Under the pieces are notes generated by a model. It was given only the letters and a program-made list of their open reading frames with translations. It had not been told where the DNA came from and ran no database searches. Source: Lachnospiraceae bacterium (GTDB lineage Bacteria > Bacillota > Clostridia > Lachnospirales > Lachnospiraceae). From it: a stretch of DNA of 64,000 nucleotides. The translations under genes were made by a program, and so were the position numbers. This document shows positions 54,385 through 62,271 of this stretch, one piece after another. Numbering within the stretch: the stretch's first letter is position 1; every line of letters begins with the position of its first letter. Where the stretch lies: contig CABJAW010000002.1 of assembly GCA_902363665.1 (NCBI GenBank), positions 186,001 to 250,000 on the forward strand, given 5' to 3'.

Positions 54385-55810
54385 AAAACTTATAAAAAGT
54401 TATAAACCTCTATGTTTCATTCCTACTTCAACGAGTATGCTTTTGATGATATAAATATCAATCTACTCACAAGTTCCTGTACTCTCCATAGGCGTAAATT
54501 CCGGACTAACGTATCCGTACCTATTTGCATCAACATTTCAGTGTTAGCTTGCAAATCTTTCTCCATAAGCCTTGAGATTTATAGATGCCTGGAAATCCCT
54601 GTCTATGATATTCCCACACTCACATCTATAAATTCTGTCTGATAACTTCAAATCTTTTTTGATGTTCCCACAACAGCTGCAAAGCTTTGATGATGGATAA
54701 AACCGGTCAGCCACAATAAGCGGAATCCCTTTGTCATTGCACTTATATTCAAGCTGTTTCCGAAACAAAAAAAATCCCTGTTCCTGGACTGCTTTGGATA
54801 AATGTCTGTTTTTCATCATTCCACTGATATTCAGATCTTCAATACATATAAATCTTGGTTTTCGATTTACGATTTCCGATATGGTCTGATTCAAATAGTT
54901 TTTACGGATGTTTGTTAATCTGTGATTTCGTTTTAATAAAAGCTTTTCCTTTTTGATTACATTATTTGTTTTACAGTAACTTTCCCCTTTCTTATTTTTC
55001 CCGTAAGAACGAGAGATACTACGCTGTAATCTGCGTTTCTGTTTTTCTAGTTTCTTTACTTTCTGACTCTTATTGATGTTCTTATACTTAACAGCGTCAG
55101 AGCAGACAGCTAAATCTTTGATCCCTAAATCTATGCCGATCCCCTCATCACGAAGTGTTTCCCTGCAATCAGAAAATTCCACACATACACTGATCCACCA
55201 GTTCACTCCGTCAAAGGATATTCTCGGATTCATATATTTAACATCTGTCGGAATACGTCCATGTTCTGCAAGTCTTACCCAGTTCATTTTTTGTTTATTT
55301 GCTTTCCTGCCGGAAGAAAAGCCTTCAAATTTAACGTGGGTATTACTGAATCGTATCTTAACGTTGTCCTGATAGAACTTCGGCATTGATCTCTTTTTGG
55401 ACTTGAATCTCGGGAATTTTTGCAAACCCTTGAAAAAGTTCTTATAAGCAGTGCAGGCATCTTTGACCGACTGTTTTGTTACATTATTTGAAATATTCAA
55501 TAACCATGCATATTCATTAGAATGTCTAAGCTTTGTAAATTCCTTTCTGAGTTCTGAATCTGAAAGGAACCTGCCACCTTTTTCATAATTCTCTTTTTCC
55601 CTGGCCAAAGCCCAGTTGTAAGCAAATCTTGAAGCACCTGCGTACTGAAACATCTTAGTTTTCTGTACATTGTTTGGTATCAGCATTACTTTTATGGCTT
55701 TTACCATCTGTTTCCCCCTGTATCAATTCCCGGATAAGTTTCTTAGCTTTATTTGCCCGCTTTCCTTGTAATAAAACTCAACATGTGCTTATATGATTTT
55801 ATAATTTATA
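54385..55810 (-). mobile_element. IS605-type (IS1341-like) element with tnpB only
   Basis: Carries tnpB but no tnpA. Near the ends are small palindromic stems (TTATAAAAAGTTATAA at about 54390-54405; TTATATGATTTTATAA at about 55794-55809) of the kind bound by single-strand transposases. Exact ends cannot be fixed by eye. It is more A/T-rich than its surroundings. The 3' end beyond tnpB (54385-54560, minus strand) should encode the omega/re-RNA. Confidence 0.6.
54544..55707 (-). CDS. tnpB: TnpB RNA-guided endonuclease (OrfB, IS200/IS605)
   Basis: A 387-residue TnpB. RuvC-like active site residues are complete: Asp in GIGIDLGIKDLAV (about residue 190), Glu in RFICIEDLNISG (about 283) and Asp in IIDRDFQASINL (about 368). 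A four-Cys zinc finger (CSCCGN and CECGN) lies between the last two. The N-terminal helix-turn-helix region has RFAYNWALAREKENY. It cuts DNA guided by a transposon-end RNA, which helps the element persist. No tnpA partner is present. Confidence 0.92.
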   Translation of the reverse strand: MVKAIKVMLIPNNVQKTKMFQYAGASRFAYNWALAREKENYEKGGRFLSDSELRKEFTKLRHSNEYAWLLNISNNVTKQSVKDACTAYKNFFKGLQKFPRFKSKKRSMPKFYQDNVKIRFSNTHVKFEGFSSGRKANKQKMNWVRLAEHGRIPTDVKYMNPRISFDGVNWWISVCVEFSDCRETLRDEGIGIDLGIKDLAVCSDAVKYKNINKSQKVKKLEKQKRRLQRSISRSYGKNKKGESYCKTNNVIKKEKLLLKRNHRLTNIRKNYLNQTISEIVNRKPRFICIEDLNISGMMKNRHLSKAVQEQGFFLFRKQLEYKCNDKGIPLIVADRFYPSSKLCSCCGNIKKDLKLSDRIYRCECGNIIDRDFQASINLKAYGERFAS

Positions 55811-55843
55811 TTTAGCTGTTAATAACCTCCTTACAATATTAAA

Positions 55844-56140
55844 GCCGGCATTTCCGTGTCCCCAAGGGACCGGAAATGCCGGCGGTACCACCCTTTTTAA
55901 CAGCAGCTGCTGTTCTCTTCATTTTTCTCGTTAACGCCGAAATACGCCGTATTTTCATACGAAGCTCCAAAGCCGGTTCATTCCCGCTGCCTGAGGCCTC
56001 ACACCAACCGGCCTCTCTCTGACAGGTGCACTGGAACTACTGATCTTTTTCATCGCCTGTTTATTTTGCCTGTGATCGTCCGGTGTCAATCTCACAGAAA
56101 CGAAATTTTATAAGTATCTTTCGCCTGCACATAACCGAAC
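55844..56140 (-). other. T-box riboswitch leader, probably for proS
   Basis: On the minus strand the conserved T-box sequence GGGTGGTACCGC (55893-55882) is followed by a terminator with a 13-bp stem GCCGGCATTTCCG / CGGAAATGCCGGC (55883-55844) and TTTAATATT. Upstream lies a stem I-like region with AGAGAG and a GGTTGGTG stretch, then GAACCGGCTTTGGAGC, where a CCG (Pro) specifier may sit. T-boxes sense uncharged tRNA and switch on synthetase genes. The next same-strand host gene is proS, separated only by two mobile elements and a repeat. Confidence 0.8.
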
Positions 56141-56146
56141 AGTAAC

Positions 56147-56175
56147 ATTTTAATAAACCGTTTTTTGTTTGTCAA
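56147..56175 (-). promoter_or_regulatory. Promoter of the T-box leader (ancestral proS promoter)
   Basis: TTGACA (56175-56170) and TAAAAT (56152-56147), 17-base spacing, minus strand; start of transcription near 56140. Confidence 0.75.
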
Positions 56176-56353
56176 GCCGCAGAATTGCTTTTTTCTGATT
56201 TTTATGCTACGCTTGCCCAGAGCATGAGGATTCTGATTTTTTCAGCAAAACAGGATTATAGCAATTCTGCCAAATCGTCTTGCCTGCATTATTTTATTGA
56301 ATTGCTATAGAACAAAAATCCTGTGATGATACAGACGAAAGGATTTTATTATT

Positions 56354-56701
56354 ATGAAAAAACGAGACCTTCTGATCACAGCCATACTTCTTCTTTCCGC
56401 CATACTTCTGTGGTTTGGAATCCGCCTCGTCTCCCCGCGTCAGGCCGCTTCCATCCGTATTACCGTCGACGGAAATGAATTCGGTATCTTTTCGCTTACG
56501 AAAGACCGCACAATTCTGATCGGCGATACAAATGTCTGTGAAATTCAGGATGGAAAAGCGCACATGTTAAGCGCCAGCTGCCCGGATCAGATCTGCGTCC
56601 ATCAAGGCTATATCAATGAAAAAGGCGGTATGATCACGTGTCTGCCAAATCGCGTCGTGATCCAGGCGGTCGGGACGGATACACTGGATGGCGTTTCGTG
56701 A
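56354..56701 (+). CDS. Membrane-anchored NusG domain II protein
   Basis: A 115-residue protein: one N-terminal helix (residues 5-25) and an extracytoplasmic NusG-II-like beta domain with the conserved CPDQICVHQGYI motif (about residues 77-88) and CLPNRVVIQ. Such small proteins are usual in Firmicutes next to electron-transport or Gx-transporter genes; here none is adjacent. RBS AAAGGA at 12 bases. The 178 bases upstream hold the divergent T-box promoter and an inverted repeat TATAGCAATTC / GAATTGCTATA. Confidence 0.8.
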   Translation: MKKRDLLITAILLLSAILLWFGIRLVSPRQAASIRITVDGNEFGIFSLTKDRTILIGDTNVCEIQDGKAHMLSASCPDQICVHQGYINEKGGMITCLPNRVVIQAVGTDTLDGVS

Positions 56702-56756
56702 GGATACGGGTGAGAACCTTTCATTTCTTCTCCTGCTATGGGAGCAGACGCATTTT

Positions 56757-56866
56757 AACCGAGTCAAGCAAGTCCCCTGCTTCAATTGCGCGGAGCAATA
56801 AGCAGTGGGTGGGGACTTGCTACTCGGTTATGAGCAAGTAGCGAAGCGGATTGCGAATATCCGCTT
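56757..56866. repeat. Mosaic palindromic repeat, modules 2 and 1
   Basis: Module 2 as a long hairpin: AACCGAG..AAGCAAGTCCCC (56757-56777) with GGGGACTTGCT-ACTCGGTT (56810-56828). Module 1 AAGCGGAT-TGCGAAT-ATCCGCTT follows at 56844-56866, with a perfect stem. Confidence 0.8.
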
Positions 56867-56897
56867 TGACTACGGACTTCGTCCGCGGCGTCTGCAA

Positions 56898-56939
56898 ATT
56901 ATAAGGAATCCTCCCGCTTCGCGGGTCCCTCCTTATAAT
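56898..56939. repeat. Palindromic repeat, module 3
   Basis: ATTATAAGGAATCCTCCCGC / GCGGGTCCCTCCTTATAAT. It overlaps the 3' end of the hypothetical gene on the minus strand and provides its last codons and stop. Confidence 0.75.
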
Positions 56940-57975
56940 AGTACCCAAATGGTCTGCCGTGGTCTTTCCATTTTGCAGTCTTGAAATCCGAGAAGCCGAA
57001 GGTCTGTGCCATATAGCATTCCTGCGGATTCTGCAGTCCCGGCACACCGAGGACAAAGCTTCCGTCTGCCTTCCTAGCCAGGAGCAGATGGTGGTACTGG
57101 TAAAATCCATGAAGCAGGAAGCTGCTGCGGCCAACCTGCCATCCTGCCTGCTGCAGTGCTATGAGATCGCAGGGCAGGATCTTAAAACACGCCTCAAACT
57201 GCGTATCCCCGAACGGCTCAAAGGCTTCCCTGCGCTGTATAATCGCATCGCATGGTGAAGGCGGCGTACTGCGCCGGCTGAGTTCTGTATAAATTCCGTC
57301 CTCTGCGAGCTGTGCAGCCTCCACATAATCCATCGCTCCACCCGCAGCAGCAGCTTCTTTTCCTGCATCCCCGTCCGCATACTGAGACAGTTTCTGTCCT
57401 TCTTCCGCTGCAGCTGCATACCGTTTTTCTTTCTCTGATTTTTCCGCTCTTTTCTCTATGTGCTCATTTTGCACATTTTCACTTTCAGTCATCGGTTCAC
57501 GACCGTCTTTCCTGCTGTTCTCAACAAATTCTCCTGTTTCTGAATTTTCACCGACTTCTGTGCGCTTTACGTCCCATTTATCCGGCAGTTCCAGCACGAA
57601 TCGATTTATTTCGATTGGATCATCATCCCACACGGTCACATACCGGTGTCCGTCTCCGCACTGGATCCAGATCCCGGCAAGATCAGAAAATCCGTACTGC
57701 TGCTTCCAGATCGGAGTGTCGGCGCGGTAAGCCCACTCTTCAAGCATCTGATTCCCGCAACGCATTGTCCCCATCAAAAGACCCAGCAGATACTCTTTTT
57801 CTCGTACAAATCCATACACCTGCACCGGTGGCTCCGGGCTGTGCACAGCAGTCAGTCGAAACAGAATCCTCCACATCCCGCTTCGCAGTTCAACCTTCGC
57901 AAACCCCACATTGTTCATCTTTTTTCCGTCTATGTACTCGTAAAAATAAGCAATAAAACGTCTGTACTCCGGCAT
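56899..57975 (-). CDS. Hypothetical two-domain protein, Lachnospiraceae-type
   Basis: A 358-residue cytoplasmic protein I cannot assign to a function. N-terminal domain (about 1-150) with FIAYFYEYIDGKKMNNVGFAK and GIWIQCGDGHRYVTVWDDDPIEI; a low-complexity charged linker (about 150-215); C-terminal domain (about 240-350) with LHGFYQYHHLLLARK and GVPGLQNPQECYMAQTFGF. It may belong to a domain-of-unknown-function family such as DUF6128, but this is from memory. The start at 57975 has RBS GAAAGG. The last codons come from a palindromic repeat, so the C-terminus may have been altered. Confidence 0.65.
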   Translation of the reverse strand: MPEYRRFIAYFYEYIDGKKMNNVGFAKVELRSGMWRILFRLTAVHSPEPPVQVYGFVREKEYLLGLLMGTMRCGNQMLEEWAYRADTPIWKQQYGFSDLAGIWIQCGDGHRYVTVWDDDPIEINRFVLELPDKWDVKRTEVGENSETGEFVENSRKDGREPMTESENVQNEHIEKRAEKSEKEKRYAAAAEEGQKLSQYADGDAGKEAAAAGGAMDYVEAAQLAEDGIYTELSRRSTPPSPCDAIIQRREAFEPFGDTQFEACFKILPCDLIALQQAGWQVGRSSFLLHGFYQYHHLLLARKADGSFVLGVPGLQNPQECYMAQTFGFSDFKTAKWKDHGRPFGYYYKEGPAKREDSL

Positions 57976-58171
57976 ACTCTCCATCCTTTCCGCTTTCTTT
58001 TTTCTCCTGCAGGCAAAACTGGCTGTTCTTCCGTTTTTCCTCTCCCGATAAAGCCGGGGAGAGTTCCTGCCTTATCATCATTCTATGCCAGAACGCCCTG
58101 ACATATGACGTTTTTCTTTTTCGCATATATTTTCCTGTTTCGTCCAAAAATATTTCTGCAGCCCGCAAAAA

Positions 58172-58198
58172 ATCGCTGACACAAAAGGTGCCAGCGAT
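58172..58198 (-). terminator. Terminator after the MATE remnant
   Basis: ATCGCTG / CAGCGAT stem, then TTTTTTG on the minus strand. Confidence 0.7.
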
Positions 58199-58230
58199 CT
58201 CATTTTTCTGCATATAGCCCTGCCTTTCTC

Positions 58231-58253
58231 AGGGCGTGTCCGAAAAATCATTC
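58231..58253. repeat. Short dispersed repeat, third copy
   Basis: AGGGCGTGTCCGAAAAATCA, close to 18768-18790 and 43385-43407. Confidence 0.4.
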
Positions 58254-58264
58254 CAGCAGCAATT

Positions 58265-58507
58265 CTACATATACCGTTTCACCATGATTCGTACCGTCAG
58301 AAACAGTACAAGCAGTGCTGCCATCCCCTCCGCTGCCGGAGCCGCAAGCCACACACCGTCCACGTCCAGATGCTGCGGCATCAGCGCAAGCGCCGCAATG
58401 AGAAACCCAAATGTCCTTGCAAAGGAGACGATCGCAGCCACGCCATCTGCTCCCACCATCCGCATCAGAATGCTGTTGAACATGACCGTCACAACCGCAG
58501 CCTCCAA
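58265..58507 (-). pseudogene. MATE-family efflux transporter remnant
   Basis: An 80-codon open frame. Residues 1-45 resemble the middle of a MATE transporter (VVTVMFNSILMRMVGADGVAA is like the start of the second helical bundle) and residues 46-80 its extreme C-terminus (DVDGVWLAAPAAEGMAALL). The N-terminal half and the intervening helices are missing, so an internal deletion and a 5' loss have occurred. No RBS is evident. Normal MATE proteins have about 450 residues. Confidence 0.7.
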
Positions 58508-58581
58508 TTATCTCCCCCTTTGTGCGAGCTTTCTTCCTGTTTTTTTCGCAAAATTTCTCTTTATTTCTTAACCGGGCTGCG

Positions 58582-58604
58582 AAGCGGATTGCGAATATCC
58601 GCTT
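58582..58604. repeat. Palindromic repeat, module 1
   Basis: AAGCGGAT-TGCGAAT-ATCCGCTT, perfect stem, 9 bases past the sigF stop; it may act as the 3' end structure of the operon. Confidence 0.8.
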
Positions 58605-58613
58605 TGATATGAA

Positions 58614-59333
58614 TCAGGTTCGCCCCGCTTCCCGCAGCTTCCGCAGAATCCTCTTCTCAGCGCGTGAAACCTGTACCTGCGTCATGCCAAGTGCTGCTGC
58701 AACCTGCATCTGCGTGCAGTCTTCAAAATAGCGCAGATGAATGATATGCTGTTCTTCCGAATCCAGAAGCCCGAGCAGCTGCCGCAGCAGAATCCGGTTC
58801 AGCAGCGCTTCTGTCTGATCCTGTTCATCCGGCAGACGGTCTCCGAGCAGGACCGGCGAGCCATCGCTGCTGTAGATTGTCTGACTTAAGGACTCCACAT
58901 CCGACACCGCCTCCATTGCCATGACAAGCTCCTCAGCACTGCTTCCCACCTCCTTCGCCAGTTCTTCCATCGTCGGTTCCCGACCATTCCTTTTTTCCAG
59001 CTGTTCCCGTGCACTGTACGCTTTCGAAGCCGATTCCTTCAGCGCACGGCTGACCCGGATCATCCCGTCGTCGCGCAAAAACCGCCGGATTTCACCTGCA
59101 ATCAGCGGCACTGCATACGTTGAAAAACGCACATCAAAGCTGCAGTCAAACCGGTCAATCGCCTTTATCAGTCCGATGCTTCCAATCTGCACGAGATCAT
59201 CCCGGTCACACCCGCGTCCGAGAAAACGCTGTGCAACGGTATACACAAGCCCCATATTTTCTTTTACAAGCTCATCTCTGGCCGCTTTATCCCCTTCGTG
59301 TACCTGTCTGATAAGCGCAAGGGTACGATCCAT
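58614..59333 (-). CDS. sigF: Forespore sigma factor SigF
   Basis: A 239-residue sigma-70-family factor that directs the first forespore-specific gene set. Region 2 has DLVQIGSIGLIKAIDRFD and STYAVPLIAGEIRRFLRDDG (about residues 45-90); region 3 EPTMEELAKEVG; region 4 helix-turn-helix MQVAAALGMTQVQVSRAEKRIL (about 208-229). It lies 14 bases after spoIIAB, in the standard operon order, and is held inactive by SpoIIAB until SpoIIAA frees it. Confidence 0.96.
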   Translation of the reverse strand: MDRTLALIRQVHEGDKAARDELVKENMGLVYTVAQRFLGRGCDRDDLVQIGSIGLIKAIDRFDCSFDVRFSTYAVPLIAGEIRRFLRDDGMIRVSRALKESASKAYSAREQLEKRNGREPTMEELAKEVGSSAEELVMAMEAVSDVESLSQTIYSSDGSPVLLGDRLPDEQDQTEALLNRILLRQLLGLLDSEEQHIIHLRYFEDCTQMQVAAALGMTQVQVSRAEKRILRKLREAGRT

Positions 59334-59347
59334 CTGTCAGCCTGCGG

Positions 59348-59845
59348 CTACTCCTTTCTGCAGATTTCTTCTATTTTAGCCTCTGTCTTCTGTCTCTGAT
59401 AACCGGAAGGCCCATCTGCCATCGGCCGTGTAATCTTCTTCGTCATCCGCACAAACGTCCCCTGTCCCGGCGCAGAATGTACCTCCAGAGAATCCATGAA
59501 CGCCTCCATAAAGGAAAATCCCATTCCTGCACGGTCGCACTCTGCCTTCGTCGTAAAAAGCGGCTCCATTGCAAGTTTTACATCTGCAATCCCTTTTCCT
59601 GTATCCTCCACTTCAACGGTAAACGTCTCCCCCTCAATGCGGCATCGGATCGTAATTGTCCCGGCGCCCCCTTCATAGCCGTGGATAATCGCGTTCGTCA
59701 CTGCCTCTGATACTGCTGTTTTGACGTCTGCGACTTCCTCAAGCGTCGGATTGAGCTGTGTCATAAACGCAGCGACCGCCACTCTGGCAAATCCCTCATT
59801 GCAGGGTCTGCTGTCAAACTCCAGTTTCATCTTATTTTGCTGCAT
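59348..59845 (-). CDS. spoIIAB: Anti-sigma F factor SpoIIAB
   Basis: A 165-residue GHKL-fold serine kinase and anti-sigma factor. The N box SEAVTNAIIHGYEGG (about residues 44-58), G1 VEDTGKGIADV and G2 DRAGMGFSFMEAF are all present. It binds SigF and phosphorylates SpoIIAA. Start at 59845 with RBS GGGGGAG; a frame 15 codons longer has no RBS. About 20 residues longer than the Bacillus protein at the C-terminus, with a Lys/Glu-rich end. Confidence 0.95.
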   Translation of the reverse strand: MQQNKMKLEFDSRPCNEGFARVAVAAFMTQLNPTLEEVADVKTAVSEAVTNAIIHGYEGGAGTITIRCRIEGETFTVEVEDTGKGIADVKLAMEPLFTTKAECDRAGMGFSFMEAFMDSLEVHSAPGQGTFVRMTKKITRPMADGPSGYQRQKTEAKIEEICRKE

Positions 59846-59918
59846 GATCTCCCCCCTCTGAATGGAATGGATCTTATAACCGAATTTCAAAAAACCGTCT
59901 CTGAATTCTTATCTGCAT

Positions 59919-60254
59919 TCAGATCAGATTCGACTCTCTTGGCAGCCCCTGATAGATGTCGATAAATTTGTCCAGCCCGGAAAGGGTGAGGATACGACGC
60001 ATCCGTTCCCCTGCATGGATAACCAGGATCGTACCGCCCATAAAACGCATGGTTTTGTAGCTCGTAAGCAGCATTCCGATCCCGGAGCTGTCCATAAATT
60101 CGGTATCTCCAAAATCAAATAAAATGCTGCGTATGTTGCGCACCCGGATCAGCCGGTCGATCTCCTGGCGCAGCTGCTGGGAACTGCAGTGGTCAAGTTC
60201 AGCCGGAAGATGCACAGTCAGTGCCGTGCCGCTTAAGGTAAAATGATGTTCCAT
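59919..60254 (-). CDS. spoIIAA: Anti-anti-sigma factor SpoIIAA
   Basis: A 111-residue STAS-domain protein. The phosphorylated Ser lies in the conserved FMDSSGIGML segment (about residue 58). Dephosphorylated SpoIIAA displaces SigF from SpoIIAB. RBS AAAGGAGA. First gene of the operon; the upstream gap contains AGGTGCG and GCGAAT elements that faintly resemble a sigma-H promoter, but I give this low weight. Confidence 0.95.
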   Translation of the reverse strand: MEHHFTLSGTALTVHLPAELDHCSSQQLRQEIDRLIRVRNIRSILFDFGDTEFMDSSGIGMLLTSYKTMRFMGGTILVIHAGERMRRILTLSGLDKFIDIYQGLPRESNLI

Positions 60255-60343
60255 AATAAAACGTCTCCTTTATTTATGAATGATGTCATTGATGCTCTAT
60301 GGACTGCCATTCGCAGTTGCTTCGCACCTGCGGACCAACATGC

Positions 60344-60388
60344 AAAAAAGCACAGTGCAGACCGGTTCTCTTCTGTACTGTGCTTTTT
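60344..60388 (-). terminator. Terminator of the folC-TPR operon
   Basis: AAAAAAGCACAGT / ACTGTGCTTTTT arms, A/T flanks on both sides; it separates the TPR protein gene from the sigF operon. Confidence 0.85.
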
Positions 60389-60461
60389 CTTCTTTTCTCT
60401 GCTGTATTTTTATCTAACCCTGTTTTTCATCTGCGTTCAGCTGATATCCTGCATCTGGCTC

Positions 60462-62105
60462 TTACGACATTTTATTTCCGTACTGATCGTATTCCTCACC
60501 TGTGTTCGGATCGGTCCACGCCACATACGAATCCGGCTGCGGAAGGTTCTGACTGCCTCCGTCAATGATATCTACCGGGCTATCTGATGTACCTGTCGTA
60601 TCCGCTGTGCCGTCTGCATTTTCTGCTATCGCATCTCTGCTGTTTTCCCCTGTCGCCGCATCTCCCAGGCCGCTCAGGTCAGCCGCCGAGCTGTCAGAAG
60701 AAAGATCTGAGGTTCCGGAAAAATAGCCCTGCACGGTCGCTGCCTTGTCCGGATAGTATTTCAGAAGTTCCTCATACGCCGCTTTCGCACTCGCCTGATC
60801 GCCGAGCTGCAGGTATGCGATTCCCATATACAAAAGGGCATCGGAATACTGGCTGTTGCTGCGCTCCGGGTCGGCCTCGATCGCTTTTTTCAGCTGTGCC
60901 GCCGCAGATGCATAATCCTTGGCCATGTACGCGGTCGTACCGGAATTGTAATACTGATTGAACAGTGTCGTGCTCACTGCACCCGCCATACTCTCATACA
61001 GCGTTTTCGCATTCCCCTCATACGCCGATGCATCCAGCGCTCCCACTGCGTTCGCCGCTGAGGTTGAATCGCCGGTGATGTACTGATTGGCCGCGCCGAG
61101 CAGCTCGTCATAGCTTTTCGCTTTCGCTGCCGCATCGTCACGTTCCTTGTTCGCGTCCTCCACTTGCTGTTTGTAGCCGTCGATTTCATCCTGCAGGTCC
61201 TGTGCCCGCGCGGACTCTGTTGCAAGTTTGGTATTCGCATCTGTTACCTGACGATTCGCCTCATTGTTGACTGCCTGGCGGTTTGCCGGAACCACGAGAA
61301 ACCAGACGATCGCGCCTCCCAGCAGTATGCCGAGTACGATATTAATAAACGTCGCGATCGTGGAACTGTCACGAAACGTTGTCGGCTGAATCACCATCTC
61401 CGTACCGCTCATATAACGCAATGTTCCGGAAGCCTGCTCCCCTTTGTCCTTTTCGTATTTTTTACTGCGTTTGTTTAAATTTGTACTGCGCCCCGTCGCA
61501 TCCTCGATCTCCTGCAGATAGCGCAGCGTCGTCGTATTTGTCGTATCGATAACAGCTGCTTTTTTGAGCAGCTTTCTCGCGCGCTCATACTCCTGACGCT
61601 TCATATAAAGCAGTGCCAGCAGCTGATACGCCTTGACCAGCTTCGGATTCTGGCTGATCACTTTTTTCAGCTGGATGATCGCCATATCCTCATTATCCTC
61701 GCGGCAGTACTGGATACACTGATTGTATTTGCGGATCGTCTGGTTGATCGTATCGAGCCGGTTTTTGTTGGACTGCAGTACATTGATATAATTGTCTGCG
61801 AGATTATTTTCCGGCTTCAGGTTTTTGCTGATGACCCACTCACACAGTGCCGACACCGCCTCGCCCGTCTCATAATAACAAAGGCCGAGCAGATTGCGTG
61901 CATCGATATTTTCCTTGTTAAATTTAAGGCTGCGTTTTAAGCAGACGATCGCGCCCTCCATGTCGCGCACCAGCGCTTTCTCAAGCCCCTCATTGTAAAG
62001 CAGATTCGATATTCGGAAGATCCGCTTCTGAATCGTGACGTCCGCACCGCATCCAGGGCAGTAATCAATCGCAGCAAGAGGGGTATTACAGTAAATACAT
62101 CTCAT
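60462..62105 (-). CDS. Membrane TPR protein with N-terminal zinc ribbon
   Basis: A 547-residue protein: a CxxC-CxxC zinc ribbon (MRCIYCNTPL..YCPGCGAD, residues 3-20), then TPR repeats (about 30-205), a transmembrane helix at about 255-278, an extracytoplasmic coiled coil (about 285-340), and a second TPR pair (about 395-460) followed by a Ser/Asp/Thr-rich tail. It resembles scaffolding proteins that assemble complexes at the membrane; partners are unknown. It overlaps the 52-residue gene by 4 bases (ATGA), so both are made together. Confidence 0.8.
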   Translation of the reverse strand: MRCIYCNTPLAAIDYCPGCGADVTIQKRIFRISNLLYNEGLEKALVRDMEGAIVCLKRSLKFNKENIDARNLLGLCYYETGEAVSALCEWVISKNLKPENNLADNYINVLQSNKNRLDTINQTIRKYNQCIQYCREDNEDMAIIQLKKVISQNPKLVKAYQLLALLYMKRQEYERARKLLKKAAVIDTTNTTTLRYLQEIEDATGRSTNLNKRSKKYEKDKGEQASGTLRYMSGTEMVIQPTTFRDSSTIATFINIVLGILLGGAIVWFLVVPANRQAVNNEANRQVTDANTKLATESARAQDLQDEIDGYKQQVEDANKERDDAAAKAKSYDELLGAANQYITGDSTSAANAVGALDASAYEGNAKTLYESMAGAVSTTLFNQYYNSGTTAYMAKDYASAAAQLKKAIEADPERSNSQYSDALLYMGIAYLQLGDQASAKAAYEELLKYYPDKAATVQGYFSGTSDLSSDSSAADLSGLGDAATGENSRDAIAENADGTADTTGTSDSPVDIIDGGSQNLPQPDSYVAWTDPNTGEEYDQYGNKMS

Positions 62106-62260
62106 GAATTCCCCTGCTTTCTGTTCTTCTTCTCTTCCTTCATCATTTCCTTCAGAATATCCGTCATATCCGTGAGGTCGCGGCTGTAGATCGCATCCTC
62201 TGCCTCGTTGACATCCATGCTCGGATGATATTTCTTCAGTTCCTCTTCATAATTAATCAT
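62102..62260 (-). CDS. 52-residue acidic helical protein, coupled to the TPR protein
   Basis: A small protein starting MINYEEELKKYHPSMDV with Asp/Glu-rich first half and Lys-rich end. RBS AAGGAGACA at suitable spacing. The ATGA overlap with the TPR gene implies stoichiometric production; it follows folC by 11 bases. No family is recognised; it may be a partner or regulator of the TPR protein. Confidence 0.7.
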   Translation of the reverse strand: MINYEEELKKYHPSMDVNEAEDAIYSRDLTDMTDILKEMMKEEKKNRKQGNS

Positions 62261-62271
62261 AGGGTGTCTCC

